From: Pseudomonas simiae
GTDB taxonomy: Bacteria > Pseudomonadota > Gammaproteobacteria > Pseudomonadales > Pseudomonadaceae
Assembly: GCF_900111895.1 (NCBI RefSeq)
Contig: NZ_FOKB01000002.1
Location: 558,001 to 622,000, forward strand
Direction: 5' to 3'
Length of the DNA stretch: 64,000 nucleotides
The position numbers and the translations under genes are program-made. The notes under the pieces are model-generated. The model saw only the letters and a list, made by a program, of their open reading frames with translations, was not told where the DNA came from and ran no database searches. Shown here one piece after another: positions 46,198-54,409 of this stretch (its first letter is position 1; each line of letters begins with the position of its first letter).

Positions 46198-46818
46198 TCA
46201 GGCGGCCAGACGCAGGTTTTGGGTGACCAGCGGGCGAGCCCAGTAGTAGTCGAAGTCCAGCGCCTTTTGTTGCGCAACCAGTTCTTCGGTCGGGTACGGC
46301 GTGGCAGCGGGCGGCAGCAGGTCGAGTTCGAACTCGGCGATAGGCAGGTGCAGCGGGCGTGGCTCCGGCGCCGGGCCAGGCTCCGGCAATGGTTGGCCGG
46401 CGGTCAGCACGATCGGGCGCACCCAACCGCTTTCGAAGTTCTGCTGGCGCTGCTGGGCGACGATTTCTTCTTCAGGGAACGGCGGGGAGGCGGGTGGCAG
46501 CAAGTCGGTCTCGAGCTCGGCGATCGGCAGGAACAGCGGTTCCGGTGGGGCGATCTCGGTGTCTCTCACATCGCATTCGCGCTGGGTGAGGATCTGCGCC
46601 AACAGATCGGCGCCTTCGCTGGGCTCTACCGCTGGATCCGCCGGTACCGGCGCCTGCACAGCCAGCGCGTCCGGCGTATCGCCGAGCTGCTCGGCCAATG
46701 CACGGGCGAAGAAGTCCTGCCACACATGACTCACCCCGGCCAGCGCTTGAGTATTGCGCAGGCCGTAGTGGTTATGGGTCGGCAGTACACCGATGGTTAG
46801 GGGAAGAATGTCTGACAT
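46198..46818 (-). CDS. Hypothetical protein with a 44-residue tandem duplication
   Basis: A 206-residue acidic, Pro-rich protein of unknown family. Residues 94-137 and 155-198 are two copies of the same unit, each with LPIAE, DLLPPA, a Pro-Phe/Tyr-Pro step, VAQQ and an aromatic-WxRP end. They are joined by a Pro-rich linker. The N-terminal region (LPLTIGVLPTHNHYGLRNTQ) is unrelated. No signal peptide or membrane helix. The ATG at 46818 is used; the longer frame overlaps the divergent rsmJ leader. Confidence 0.72.
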   Translation of the reverse strand: MSDILPLTIGVLPTHNHYGLRNTQALAGVSHVWQDFFARALAEQLGDTPDALAVQAPVPADPAVEPSEGADLLAQILTQRECDVRDTEIAPPEPLFLPIAELETDLLPPASPPFPEEEIVAQQRQQNFESGWVRPIVLTAGQPLPEPGPAPEPRPLHLPIAEFELDLLPPAATPYPTEELVAQQKALDFDYYWARPLVTQNLRLAA

Positions 46819-46914
46819 TTTTCTCGGTCGACGCTCAGCTCTGGCAAAATACCTGACTGTTGTTTTTATCGGCCGCTGTTTGCCGATCCTTAATATTTTT
46901 GAGCGTAGTGATTG

Positions 46915-47697
46915 ATGAGCGAACAACCAGCGGCCAGCCGCATCCAGGTCGAGGCCTTGGGCGAAGGTTTCCAGGGCCGTGCCGAACAGTGGGCGTCACT
47001 GCTGGGTTTGCCGATGCACGTGGCGGATGCGGACTTTTCCTTGCAAGTGGGAGAGCACGGCCTGCAGCTGCAACAGCTCGGGCCTGACGCGCCTGGACCG
47101 GTGCGTGTGGACTTTGTCGAAGGCGGGGCAGCGCACCGGCGCCTGTACGGTGGTGGCAGCGGGCAGATGATCGCCAAGGCCGTGGGCATCGCCCAAGGCG
47201 TGCGCCCCAGGGTGATGGACGCCACAGCCGGCCTGGGCAAGGACGCTTTTGTGCTGGCCAGCTTGGGCTGCGAGATGAGCCTGATCGAGCGCCAACCGTT
47301 GATCGGCGCCTTGCTCGAAGACGGTTTGGCGCGTGGCGCGGATGATTTTGAGGTGGCACCGATTGTGGCGCGCATGAAGTTGCTCAAGGGCAACTCCATC
47401 GACGTGATGCTCAACTGGGAAGGCGAGCCGCCCCAGGTGATCTACCTCGACCCGATGTTCCCGCACCGTGAGAAAACCGCCCTGGTGAAGAAAGAAATGC
47501 GCCTGTTCCGACCGCTGGTGGGCGATGATCCGGACGCGCCGGCGCTGTTGGCTGCGGCCCTGGCCCTGGCCAGCCACCGTGTGGTGGTGAAGCGCCCGCG
47601 CAAGGCACCGTGCATTGACGGGCCCAAGCCGAGCCATGCGCTGGATGGCAAGTCCAGCCGGTATGACATCTACCCCAAGAAAGCACTCAAACCCTGA
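46915..47697 (+). CDS. rsmJ: 16S rRNA (guanine-1516-N2)-methyltransferase RsmJ
   Basis: SAM-dependent methyltransferase acting on G1516 of 16S rRNA. The 260-residue product matches the RsmJ/YhiQ pattern: [21 protein letters not shown] motif [39 protein letters not shown], and the ending [16 protein letters not shown] directly precedes the ATG at 46915 in frame; the ATG is chosen. Shine-Dalgarno weak. Confidence 0.93.
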   Translation: MSEQPAASRIQVEALGEGFQGRAEQWASLLGLPMHVADADFSLQVGEHGLQLQQLGPDAPGPVRVDFVEGGAAHRRLYGGGSGQMIAKAVGIAQGVRPRVMDATAGLGKDAFVLASLGCEMSLIERQPLIGALLEDGLARGADDFEVAPIVARMKLLKGNSIDVMLNWEGEPPQVIYLDPMFPHREKTALVKKEMRLFRPLVGDDPDAPALLAAALALASHRVVVKRPRKAPCIDGPKPSHALDGKSSRYDIYPKKALKP

Positions 47698-47767
47698 AGC
47701 TGCTCTTGGTTTGAGGGCCTCATCGCTGCATAGATGTCTACACACTTGTCGGTGTGGCGATGGGCCC

Positions 47768-47868
47768 GTGGCGAGGGAGCTTGCTCCCATGACGGCCTGA
47801 TAGTCGCCTGAGCCCTGTCAGGTGTAAATCGGTCGAAAATGTGGGCGCTGGCTTGCCTGCGATGAGGC
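47768..47868. repeat. Two single REP-like units in the rsmJ-mexL gap
   Basis: A compact GTGGCGAGGGAGCTTGCTCCC hairpin-type unit, not identical to the others here (47768-47789), and a solo GTGGGCGCTGGCTTGCCTGCGA half-unit (47840-47868) with no facing partner. Likely decayed repeats. Confidence 0.65.
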
Positions 47869-47887
47869 CCTAAAGGTCAATGAAGAT

Positions 47888-48523
47888 TCAGGGCCGATAA
47901 GCCCGCATAAACAACCCCACCACGTCCTGCACATGGGCTTCGGCAGCTTCTTCGCTCAGTTGCCCGCCGCAGCCATACAGCAAGCAAAAGTTCGCCGTGC
48001 CCTTGAGCAGGCAGAAGAAGTGCTCGGCTGCCGTGAACGGTTTGTCGATGCTCAGGGCGCCGCTCTGGTCGATTTTGCCAAGCAGGCGCTCCATGCCTTG
48101 CAACATGCGCATCGGGCCCGCCTCGAAGAAGATCTGCGAGAGTTTCACGTCCTGATTGCCAGTGGTCATCATCAGGCGATGCAGGTTGACCGACTCCTCG
48201 CTGTTGATCAGGCGGTGGAACCCCCGCGCGATATTCAGCAACACAGTCTCCACGGGCATGCCCGCAGGCAACTCGAAGTACATCACCGGCAGTTGTTCTT
48301 CGCACTTGGCCACCACCGCGGCGGTGAACAAGGTCTCTTTATCGTTGAAGTGGCTGTACACGGTCAGTTTCGACACGCCGGCCTCAAGGGCCACGGCATC
48401 CATGCTGGTACTGGCGTAGCCATTGCTCAAAAACAGGATTTTCGCTGCTTCGAGGATTGCCTGGCGTTTTGCCATGTCCTTGGGACGCCCGGGGCTATTG
48501 GTGTTCACAGGATTGTCGGACAT
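47888..48523 (-). CDS. mexL: TetR-family repressor MexL-like
   Basis: A 211-residue TetR regulator with helix-turn-helix ILEAAKILFLSNGYASTSMD...GVSKLTVYSHFNDKETLF (about residues 19-64) and a TetR_C domain of the AefR type. It is divergent from an RND pump of matching size (366 and 1021 residues), the same layout as P. aeruginosa mexL-mexJK next to rsmJ and plsB. Predicted to repress itself and mexJK. The ATG at 48523 is used because the upstream frame runs through the intergenic operators. Confidence 0.82.
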   Translation of the reverse strand: MSDNPVNTNSPGRPKDMAKRQAILEAAKILFLSNGYASTSMDAVALEAGVSKLTVYSHFNDKETLFTAAVVAKCEEQLPVMYFELPAGMPVETVLLNIARGFHRLINSEESVNLHRLMMTTGNQDVKLSQIFFEAGPMRMLQGMERLLGKIDQSGALSIDKPFTAAEHFFCLLKGTANFCLLYGCGGQLSEEAAEAHVQDVVGLFMRAYRP

Positions 48524-48531
48524 TTTCACCT

Positions 48532-48578
48532 TTAATACTGGACTGGTGAGTTTGGTATTAATAACATACCCGCCAGTA
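48532..48578. promoter_or_regulatory. Overlapping inverted repeats in the mexL-mexJ gap
   Basis: TTAATAC / GTATTAA (48532-48538 and 48555-48561), GGTAT / ATACC (48554-48558 and 48566-48570) and TACTGG / CCAGTA (48536-48541 and 48573-48578) crowd a 93-bp divergent promoter region. Probable binding sites of the MexL-like repressor; the exact site is not resolved. Confidence 0.55.
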
Positions 48579-48616
48579 TAATTATTCTTAGCTCCATTTG
48601 CGAAAGGTCCTACAGC

Positions 48617-49717
48617 ATGCGCAGTACTTTCCTGCCCTTTGCGTTGCCTGTCAGTCTGGTCTTCCTGTTGGCCGGATGCGGCCATGAAGAAGCGGCCCAG
48701 ACCACCATCCGTCCGGCCATGGTGGTGCAGCCACAGCCTTCTTCACAGTCGATGGACAGCTACCCCGGTGAAGTGCGCGCCCGTTATGAACCGGACCTGG
48801 CCTTTCGCATCGGTGGCAAAGTCAGCAAGCGGTTAGTGGAAGAGGGCGAGCGGGTCAAGGCCAACCAGGCGCTGGCCGAACTTGACCCGCAAGATGTGCG
48901 CCTGCAACTGGAAGCCACCCGTGCCCAAGTCGCCGGCGCCGAGGCCAACCTGAGCCTGGTGCGCGCCGAGCGTGACCGCTACAAGACCCTGATGGACCGT
49001 CAGATGGTCAGCCGCTCCCAGTACGACAATTCCGAAAATCTCTACCGAGCCGGTGTTGCTCGTCTCAAGCAGATCAAGGCCGAGTTCGACGTGGCCAGCA
49101 ACCAGGCCGGCTATGCGGTGCTGCGTGCGCCACAGGATGGGGTGGTGGCCAAGCGTGTGGTAGAAGTTGGCCAAGTGGTGTCCGCCGGCCAGACCGTGTT
49201 TACCTTGGCGACCGATGGCGAGCGCGAAGTGCTGATCAGCCTGCCGGAGCAGGGTTTTGGCCGTTTCAAGATCGGCCAGCCGGTGTCGGTCGAGCTGTGG
49301 AGCCAGCCCGACCAGCGCTTCACCGGCCGCATTCGTGAACTGTCACCGGCCGCCGATCCAAAGTCGCGTACGTTTGCTGCCCGCGTGGCATTCACCGGCG
49401 GCAAAGTCCCGGCGGAACTGGGCCAGAGCGCACGTGTATTCATACAGGTCGACGGCGATATTCCTCTCTCGGTCCCACTGTCGGCTCTCAGTGCGGAGAA
49501 CGGTGCGTCCTACGTCTGGCGTGTGCAGCCCGACAATACCCTTAAGCGCACACCGGTACGCATCGGTGCTTTCGGTGAAAAAACCGTACCGGTACTGGAA
49601 GGGTTAAGCCCTACGGATTGGGTCATTGCTGCGGGTGTGCATGTGCTCCACGACGGCCAGCAGGTGCGCCCGGTGGATCGCTCCAACCGTGTGGTGAATC
49701 TGGCGGCCAAGGAGTAG
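48617..49717 (+). CDS. mexJ: RND efflux periplasmic adaptor MexJ
   Basis: Membrane-fusion lipoprotein (lipobox LLAGC, Cys21) joining the MexK pump to an outer-membrane channel. The 366-residue product has the barrel-sandwich halves (PDLAFRIGGKVSKRLVEEGERVK; YAVLRAPQDGVVAKRVVEVGQVV, partly quoted) flanking an alpha-hairpin (about 95-150), then a beta-barrel and membrane-proximal domain. No outer-membrane channel gene follows, as for mexJK, which borrow OprM or OpmH. Confidence 0.88.
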   Translation: MRSTFLPFALPVSLVFLLAGCGHEEAAQTTIRPAMVVQPQPSSQSMDSYPGEVRARYEPDLAFRIGGKVSKRLVEEGERVKANQALAELDPQDVRLQLEATRAQVAGAEANLSLVRAERDRYKTLMDRQMVSRSQYDNSENLYRAGVARLKQIKAEFDVASNQAGYAVLRAPQDGVVAKRVVEVGQVVSAGQTVFTLATDGEREVLISLPEQGFGRFKIGQPVSVELWSQPDQRFTGRIRELSPAADPKSRTFAARVAFTGGKVPAELGQSARVFIQVDGDIPLSVPLSALSAENGASYVWRVQPDNTLKRTPVRIGAFGEKTVPVLEGLSPTDWVIAAGVHVLHDGQQVRPVDRSNRVVNLAAKE

Positions 49718-49723
49718 TCCCCG

Positions 49724-52700
49724 ATGGGTTTCAATCTTTCCGAATGGGCGTTGCGTAATCGCCAGATCGTTCTGTTCCTGATGATCCTGCTGGCAGTGGT
49801 TGGCACCTTGTCCTACTCCAAGCTGGGACAAAGCGAAGACCCGCCGTTCACCTTCAAGGCCATGGTGATCAAGACCAATTGGCCTGGCGCCACGGCCCAG
49901 GAAGTGTCGCGGCAAGTCACCGAGCGCATCGAGAAAAAACTCATGGAAACCGGTGAGTACGAGCGCATCGTCTCGTTCTCGCGCCCCGGCGAATCCCAGG
50001 TCACCTTTATCGCCCGTGACTCCATGCATTCAGCGCAGATTCCTGAGCTGTGGTACCAGGTGCGCAAGAAGATCAGCGATATCCGCCAGACCTTGCCGCC
50101 GGATATCCAGGGGCCGTTTTTCAATGATGAGTTCGGCACCACCTTCGGCAATATCTATGCCCTGACCGGCGACGGCTTTGACTACGCCGTACTCAAGGAC
50201 TACGCCGACCGTATCCAGATTCAGCTGCAGCGCGTGGCGGATGTGGGCAAGGTCGAGCTGCTAGGCCTACAGGACGAAAAAATCTGGATCGAACTGTCCA
50301 ACCTCAAGCTGGCGACCCTCGGTTTACCGCTGGCGGCAGTCCAGCAGGCGTTGCAGGAGCAGAATGCTGTTTCCACGGCCGGTTTCTTTGAAACCCCGAG
50401 CGAACGTGTGCAACTGCGCGTGTCGGGTAACTTCAAGACGGTGGAAGAAATCCGCAACTTCCCGATTCGCGTGGGCGACCGTACCTTCCGCATCGGCGAC
50501 GTAGCCGACATCCACCGCGGCTTCAACGACCCACCGGCACCGCGCATGCGCTACATGGGGGCAGACGCGATCGGTCTGGCCGTGGCCATGCGTGATGGCG
50601 GCGACATTCTGGTGTTGGGTAAAGCCCTGGAAGGTGAATTCGCACGCCTGCAGAAGAACCTTCCGGCCGGCATGGAGCTGCGCAAGGTGTCAGACCAACC
50701 GGCAGCGGTGAAAACCAGCGTCGGCGAATTCGTGCAAGTGCTGGCCGAAGCACTGGCCATCGTGTTGCTGGTGAGCTTCTTCTCCCTCGGTGTGCGTACC
50801 GGCATGGTAGTGGCCCTGGCGATTCCGCTGGTGCTGGCGATGACGTTTGCCACCATGTACTACCTCGGCATCGGCTTGCACAAGATTTCCCTCGGCGCTC
50901 TGGTGCTGGCGTTGGGTTTGTTGGTGGACGACGCGATCATCGCCGTGGAAATGATGGCGATCAAAATGGAGCAAGGTTACGACCGGCTCAAGGCCGCGAG
51001 TTTCGCCTGGACCAGCACCGCGTTCCCGATGCTCACCGGTACGCTGATCACCGCAGCGGGCTTCCTGCCGATTGCCACCGCGCAATCGAGCACTGGCGAA
51101 TACACCCGTTCGATCTTTCAGGTAGTGACCATTGCGTTGCTCGCCTCCTGGGTGGCTGCGGTGGTGTTCGTGCCCTACCTGGGGGAAAAGCTCCTGCCGG
51201 ACCTGGCGAAGATTCATGCGGCCAAGCACGGCACCGATGGGCCGGATCCCTACGGCACACCCTTCTATCAGCGCGTAAGACGCATGGTGGAGTGGTGCGT
51301 GCGCCGGCGCAAAACCGTGATCGTCCTCACCCTGCTGCTGTTTATCGGCTCGGTGGCGCTGTTCCGTTTTGTGCCGCAGCAGTTCTTCCCGGCATCTGGC
51401 CGTCTGGAGCTGATGGTGGATCTGAAGCTGGCGGAAGGCGCCTCCCTGAGCAACACCGCCGACCAGGTCAAGCGCCTGGAAGCCTTGCTCAAGGAACACG
51501 CGGGCATCGACAACTACGTGGCCTACGTCGGCACCGGTTCGCCGCGTTTCTACTTGCCGCTGGACCAACAACTGCCGGCCGCCAGCTTTGCCCAGTTTGT
51601 CGTGCTGGCCAAAACCATCGAGGAGCGCGAAAGCCTGCGCACCTGGCTGATCCAAACCCTGAACGAACAGTTCCCTGACCTGCGCTCACGGGTCACACGC
51701 CTGGAGAACGGCCCGCCTGTGGGCTATCCGGTGCAGTTCCGCGTGACTGGCGAACATATCGAGGAAGTCCGCGCCCTGGCTCGGAAAGTCGCGGTGAAGG
51801 TTCGCGAAAATCCCCACGTGGCCAACGTGCACCTCGACTGGGAAGAGCCGAGCAAGATCGTCTACCTCAATATCGATCAGGACCGCGCCCGCGCCCTCGG
51901 CGTGAGCACGGCCAACCTGTCGAAATTCCTGCAGAGCTCGTTGACCGGTTCCAGCGTCAGCCAGTACCGCGAGGACAACGAGTTGATCGAAATCCTCCTG
52001 CGCGGCACCGTGCATGAACGCACCGAACTGTCGTTGCTGCCCAGCCTGGCGGTGCCGACCGACAATGGCAAAAGCGTAGCACTGTCGCAGATCGCCACCC
52101 TCGAATACGGTTTTGAAGAAGGCATCATCTGGCACCGCAACCGTCTGCCCACGGTGACCATCCGCGCGGACATCTATGGCAAGGAGCAGCCGGCGACGCT
52201 GGTCCAGCAGATCCTGCCGACCCTGGAAGGCGTGCGTGCTGAACTGCCGGATGGTTACCTGCTGGATGTCGGCGGTACGGTGGAAGATTCCGCCCGTGGC
52301 CAGAACTCGGTCAAAGCCGGCGTGCCATTGTTTATCGTGGTGGTGCTGACCCTGTTGATGCTGCAACTGCGCAGTTTCTCACGCACTGCGATGGTGTTCC
52401 TGACAGCGCCGCTGGGCCTGATTGGCGTGACGCTGTTCCTGCTGGTATTCCGCCAGCCGTTCGGCTTCGTGGCCATGCTGGGCACCATCGCGCTGTCCGG
52501 GATGATCATGCGCAACTCGGTGATTCTGGTCGACCAGATCGAACAGGACATCAAGGCGGGCCTGGCGCCCTGGCAGGCGATTATCGAAGCCACGGTCCGA
52601 CGCTTCCGCCCGATTGTGCTGACAGCCCTCGCAGCAGTGCTGGCCATGATCCCACTGTCACGCAGTGTGTTCTTCGGGCCAATGGCCGTGGCCATCATGG

Positions 52701-52789
52701 GCGGTCTGATTGTGGCGACGGCGCTGACGCTGTTGTTTTTGCCGGCCTTGTACGCAGCATGGTTCCGGGTCAAACCACAGGCTGGGTAA
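49724..52789 (+). CDS. mexK: RND multidrug efflux transporter MexK
   Basis: Proton-driven inner-membrane efflux pump of 1021 residues with the HAE1-like RND plan: a membrane helix at the N-terminus (about 13-31), two large periplasmic loops, and helices TM2-6 and TM8-12. TM4 carries the adjacent aspartates of the proton relay (LGLLVDDAIIAVEMM). The P. aeruginosa homologue exports triclosan and erythromycin. It starts six bases after the mexJ stop. Confidence 0.9.
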   Translation: MGFNLSEWALRNRQIVLFLMILLAVVGTLSYSKLGQSEDPPFTFKAMVIKTNWPGATAQEVSRQVTERIEKKLMETGEYERIVSFSRPGESQVTFIARDSMHSAQIPELWYQVRKKISDIRQTLPPDIQGPFFNDEFGTTFGNIYALTGDGFDYAVLKDYADRIQIQLQRVADVGKVELLGLQDEKIWIELSNLKLATLGLPLAAVQQALQEQNAVSTAGFFETPSERVQLRVSGNFKTVEEIRNFPIRVGDRTFRIGDVADIHRGFNDPPAPRMRYMGADAIGLAVAMRDGGDILVLGKALEGEFARLQKNLPAGMELRKVSDQPAAVKTSVGEFVQVLAEALAIVLLVSFFSLGVRTGMVVALAIPLVLAMTFATMYYLGIGLHKISLGALVLALGLLVDDAIIAVEMMAIKMEQGYDRLKAASFAWTSTAFPMLTGTLITAAGFLPIATAQSSTGEYTRSIFQVVTIALLASWVAAVVFVPYLGEKLLPDLAKIHAAKHGTDGPDPYGTPFYQRVRRMVEWCVRRRKTVIVLTLLLFIGSVALFRFVPQQFFPASGRLELMVDLKLAEGASLSNTADQVKRLEALLKEHAGIDNYVAYVGTGSPRFYLPLDQQLPAASFAQFVVLAKTIEERESLRTWLIQTLNEQFPDLRSRVTRLENGPPVGYPVQFRVTGEHIEEVRALARKVAVKVRENPHVANVHLDWEEPSKIVYLNIDQDRARALGVSTANLSKFLQSSLTGSSVSQYREDNELIEILLRGTVHERTELSLLPSLAVPTDNGKSVALSQIATLEYGFEEGIIWHRNRLPTVTIRADIYGKEQPATLVQQILPTLEGVRAELPDGYLLDVGGTVEDSARGQNSVKAGVPLFIVVVLTLLMLQLRSFSRTAMVFLTAPLGLIGVTLFLLVFRQPFGFVAMLGTIALSGMIMRNSVILVDQIEQDIKAGLAPWQAIIEATVRRFRPIVLTALAAVLAMIPLSRSVFFGPMAVAIMGGLIVATALTLLFLPALYAAWFRVKPQAG

Positions 52790-52830
52790 AGAGTTGTCGT
52801 AGGGTTTTTCACAAAGGGGATGCGGAGGCG

Positions 52831-52859
52831 GGAACGCTTCCAAGGTGTGGGGCCACTCA
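52831..52859 (+). promoter_or_regulatory. hrp-like box (one mismatch) upstream of the Cys-rich gene
   Basis: GGAACG at 52831-52836, 16 bases, CCACTCA at 52853-52859. Only the last base of the -35 element departs from GGAACC-N15/16-CCACNNA. Sense orientation, 85 bp before the ATG of the 71-residue gene. Less certain than the two perfect boxes. Confidence 0.55.
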
Positions 52860-52866
52860 TTGATTA

Positions 52867-52895
52867 CCTGATTGTCAGGTCTTTCGCCAATCAGG
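52867..52895 (+). other. Hairpin in the leader of the Cys-rich gene
   Basis: CCTGATTG / CAATCAGG, perfect 8-bp arms with a 13-base loop, right after the hrp-like box. No T run. It may be the end of mexJK mRNA or a 5'-leader structure. The position mirrors the hairpin after hrp box 1. Confidence 0.45.
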
Positions 52896-52944
52896 GTTCA
52901 CGCCTGTTGGTGGACGCTTCAATTCAATGATTCAAGGAGTGCTT

Positions 52945-53160
52945 ATGGGAATGCTTAATATCAATATCAGCGCGTCTAAGTCGAGCTGGGGTTGTAATCC
53001 TTGCGGGCCTAGCAAGCCTGAACCTGCCAAGCCTACCAACCCTTGCAAGGATCCTTGCAAGGACGCTTGCAAGCCCAACAAGAGTATGACCATAGGCTTC
53101 GGTGTGATGCCCCTAGGCATGATCGCATTCGGTGGTTTTGGTTTAGGAAAGTTCTTCTGA
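52945..53160 (+). CDS. Cys-rich small protein, 71 aa
   Basis: Not recognised. AAGGAG lies ideally before the ATG at 52945, so translation is well supported. Residues 1-16 are Ser/Asn/Ile rich with no acid. Then come five cysteines, at 17, 20, 34, 38 and 42, in CNPC and an NPCKDPCKDACKP pseudo-repeat within a Pro/Lys-rich stretch. The C-terminal 24 residues (48-71) are apolar and Gly-rich, perhaps membrane-interacting. Candidates are a type III-exported peptide, a disulfide or metal-binding peptide, or a bacteriocin-like product; none is proven. A hairpin follows the stop. Confidence 0.72.
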   Translation: MGMLNINISASKSSWGCNPCGPSKPEPAKPTNPCKDPCKDACKPNKSMTIGFGVMPLGMIAFGGFGLGKFF

Positions 53161-53181
53161 TCGTAGAAGAACTGCTTGGAA

Positions 53182-53212
53182 CCGGGCAGGTGAGCCCCCC
53201 ACACCTGCCTGG
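53182..53212 (+). terminator. 3' hairpin of the Cys-rich gene
   Basis: CCGGGCAGGTG / CACCTGCCTGG arms (one G-T pair) with a C-rich nine-base loop. The stem is strong but lacks a T run. Confidence 0.6.
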
Positions 53213-53226
53213 ATTCATTCCCGGTT

Positions 53227-53916
53227 TTACAGTGCGCCGAAGACTTTCTTCGCCAGGCTGGTCGCGGCGGCCGCAGGGTTCTCGCGAATGGTTTCTTCCT
53301 GCTTTGCAATCATCTTGAACAACCCATCCAGCGCCTGTTCGGTCACGTAGTTTTCGACGTTGGCGCTCTTGGCGTCCACTGCGCCAAAGGCAGCGGCTTT
53401 GCCGGCCAGGGCATTGTATTGCTGGGCGACGCCGACCTTGTCGGTCGCGGCCTTGACGATCGGCAAGAACTTGGCGCGGATCTGTTCGCGGCTGCTTTTG
53501 TTCAGGTACTGGGTGGCCGAGTCCTGGCCACCACTGAGGATGCCCTTGGCGTCAGTCACGCTCATGTTCTTCACGGCGTTGACCAGGATCGGCTGGGCCT
53601 GGGTCACGGCGGTTTCGGCGGCCTTGTTCATGCTGGTTTCCAACTGGGTCACCTGGTCACCCATGCCGAACATTTTCAGTTTGTCGGCGACTTTGCCCAG
53701 CTTGCCAGGCAGACCGATCTTCACTTCCGGGTTGTTGCTGAAACCACCCGGTACGCCCAGTTGCTTCACGGCGATCTGCGCGCCTTGGGTCAGGGCGTCC
53801 TTGAGGCCGCCACTGGCGTCGCCCTGGGACAGGCTGCTCAAGTCCAGGGCCATGGCGTTTGCACCGAGCAGCAGGCCGGCACACAGGGCAGTGAAACGAA
53901 GGGAGTTACGGAGCAT
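53227..53916 (-). CDS. DUF4197 domain-containing exported protein
   Basis: A 229-residue protein with a Sec signal peptide (MLRNSLRFTALCAGLLLGANAMA, quoted only in part here) cleaved near residue 22. A helical DUF4197 domain follows (GLKDALTQGAQIAVKQLG; DSATQYLNKSSREQIRAKFLPIV). Family function unknown; periplasmic. The ATG at 53916 has AAGGAAG upstream; the longer frame is rejected. Confidence 0.88.
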   Translation of the reverse strand: MLRNSLRFTALCAGLLLGANAMALDLSSLSQGDASGGLKDALTQGAQIAVKQLGVPGGFSNNPEVKIGLPGKLGKVADKLKMFGMGDQVTQLETSMNKAAETAVTQAQPILVNAVKNMSVTDAKGILSGGQDSATQYLNKSSREQIRAKFLPIVKAATDKVGVAQQYNALAGKAAAFGAVDAKSANVENYVTEQALDGLFKMIAKQEETIRENPAAAATSLAKKVFGAL

Positions 53917-53956
53917 GGGCGCTTCCTTTTTAATCTGGCTTAAGTTCTGGAGACTA

Positions 53957-54358
53957 TCAGTGGGCGACAGCATCAACCCGCAGGCGCAGGGGTTGCGCGT
54001 CTTGGCCATTGAGCTGCACAGCGTGCCGTTCGGTGGTGATAAACAGTAGCTTGCCATCCACTTCGATGCGAGCGCTCACCGAATAAGTGTGGCCAGGTTT
54101 GACTTGCGCCGGGTCATAGCTCAGGTGAAACGGCAGCGGCACCTGGCCTTTGACCGGGCCTTTCTGCTCAGCCAGGGTCACGGCCGGCGCATCCATCAGC
54201 GACACGTCCTGCAGGCTGACGCTCAAGGTCGCGGTGGGCGGCAGGGCGATGCGTTGCAGATAGAACACTTCGCCGTCGAGGCTGGCTTTGGGGGCGGGGT
54301 TCATGGATTGGCAGGCTCCGAGCAGGGCAGTCAGGCCCAGGAGGATGATTTTTTTCAT
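53957..54358 (-). CDS. YbaY/YscW-family lipoprotein
   Basis: A 133-residue lipoprotein (lipobox LLGAC, Cys16) with a single beta-sandwich domain of the YbaY type (GEVFYLQRIALPPTATLSVSLQDVS, partly quoted; FHLSYDPAQVKPGHTYSVSARIE). The same Pfam family includes the type III secretion pilotin YscW, but YbaY-like members are general envelope lipoproteins, so no secretion link is claimed. AAGGAG lies eight bases before the ATG at 54358. It lies between plsB and the DUF4197 gene on the same strand. Confidence 0.85.
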   Translation of the reverse strand: MKKIILLGLTALLGACQSMNPAPKASLDGEVFYLQRIALPPTATLSVSLQDVSLMDAPAVTLAEQKGPVKGQVPLPFHLSYDPAQVKPGHTYSVSARIEVDGKLLFITTERHAVQLNGQDAQPLRLRVDAVAH

Positions 54359-54409
54359 GGTGTTGCTCCTTTTCAACGGCGCCGGAATCCATCCGGCGCC
54401 TGTTTAAAT

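Noticed and set aside
53178..53205. A fourth hrp-like box, GGAACC-N15-CCACACC
   Set aside because: The last fixed A is missing, most of it is the 3' hairpin of the Cys-rich gene, and no plus-strand gene follows before the convergent DUF4197 gene.
53957..54358. YbaY/YscW-family lipoprotein as a type III secretion pilotin linked to the hrp boxes
   Set aside because: The family similarity is generic; YbaY-like lipoproteins are common in bacteria without type III systems, and this one has no hrp box.
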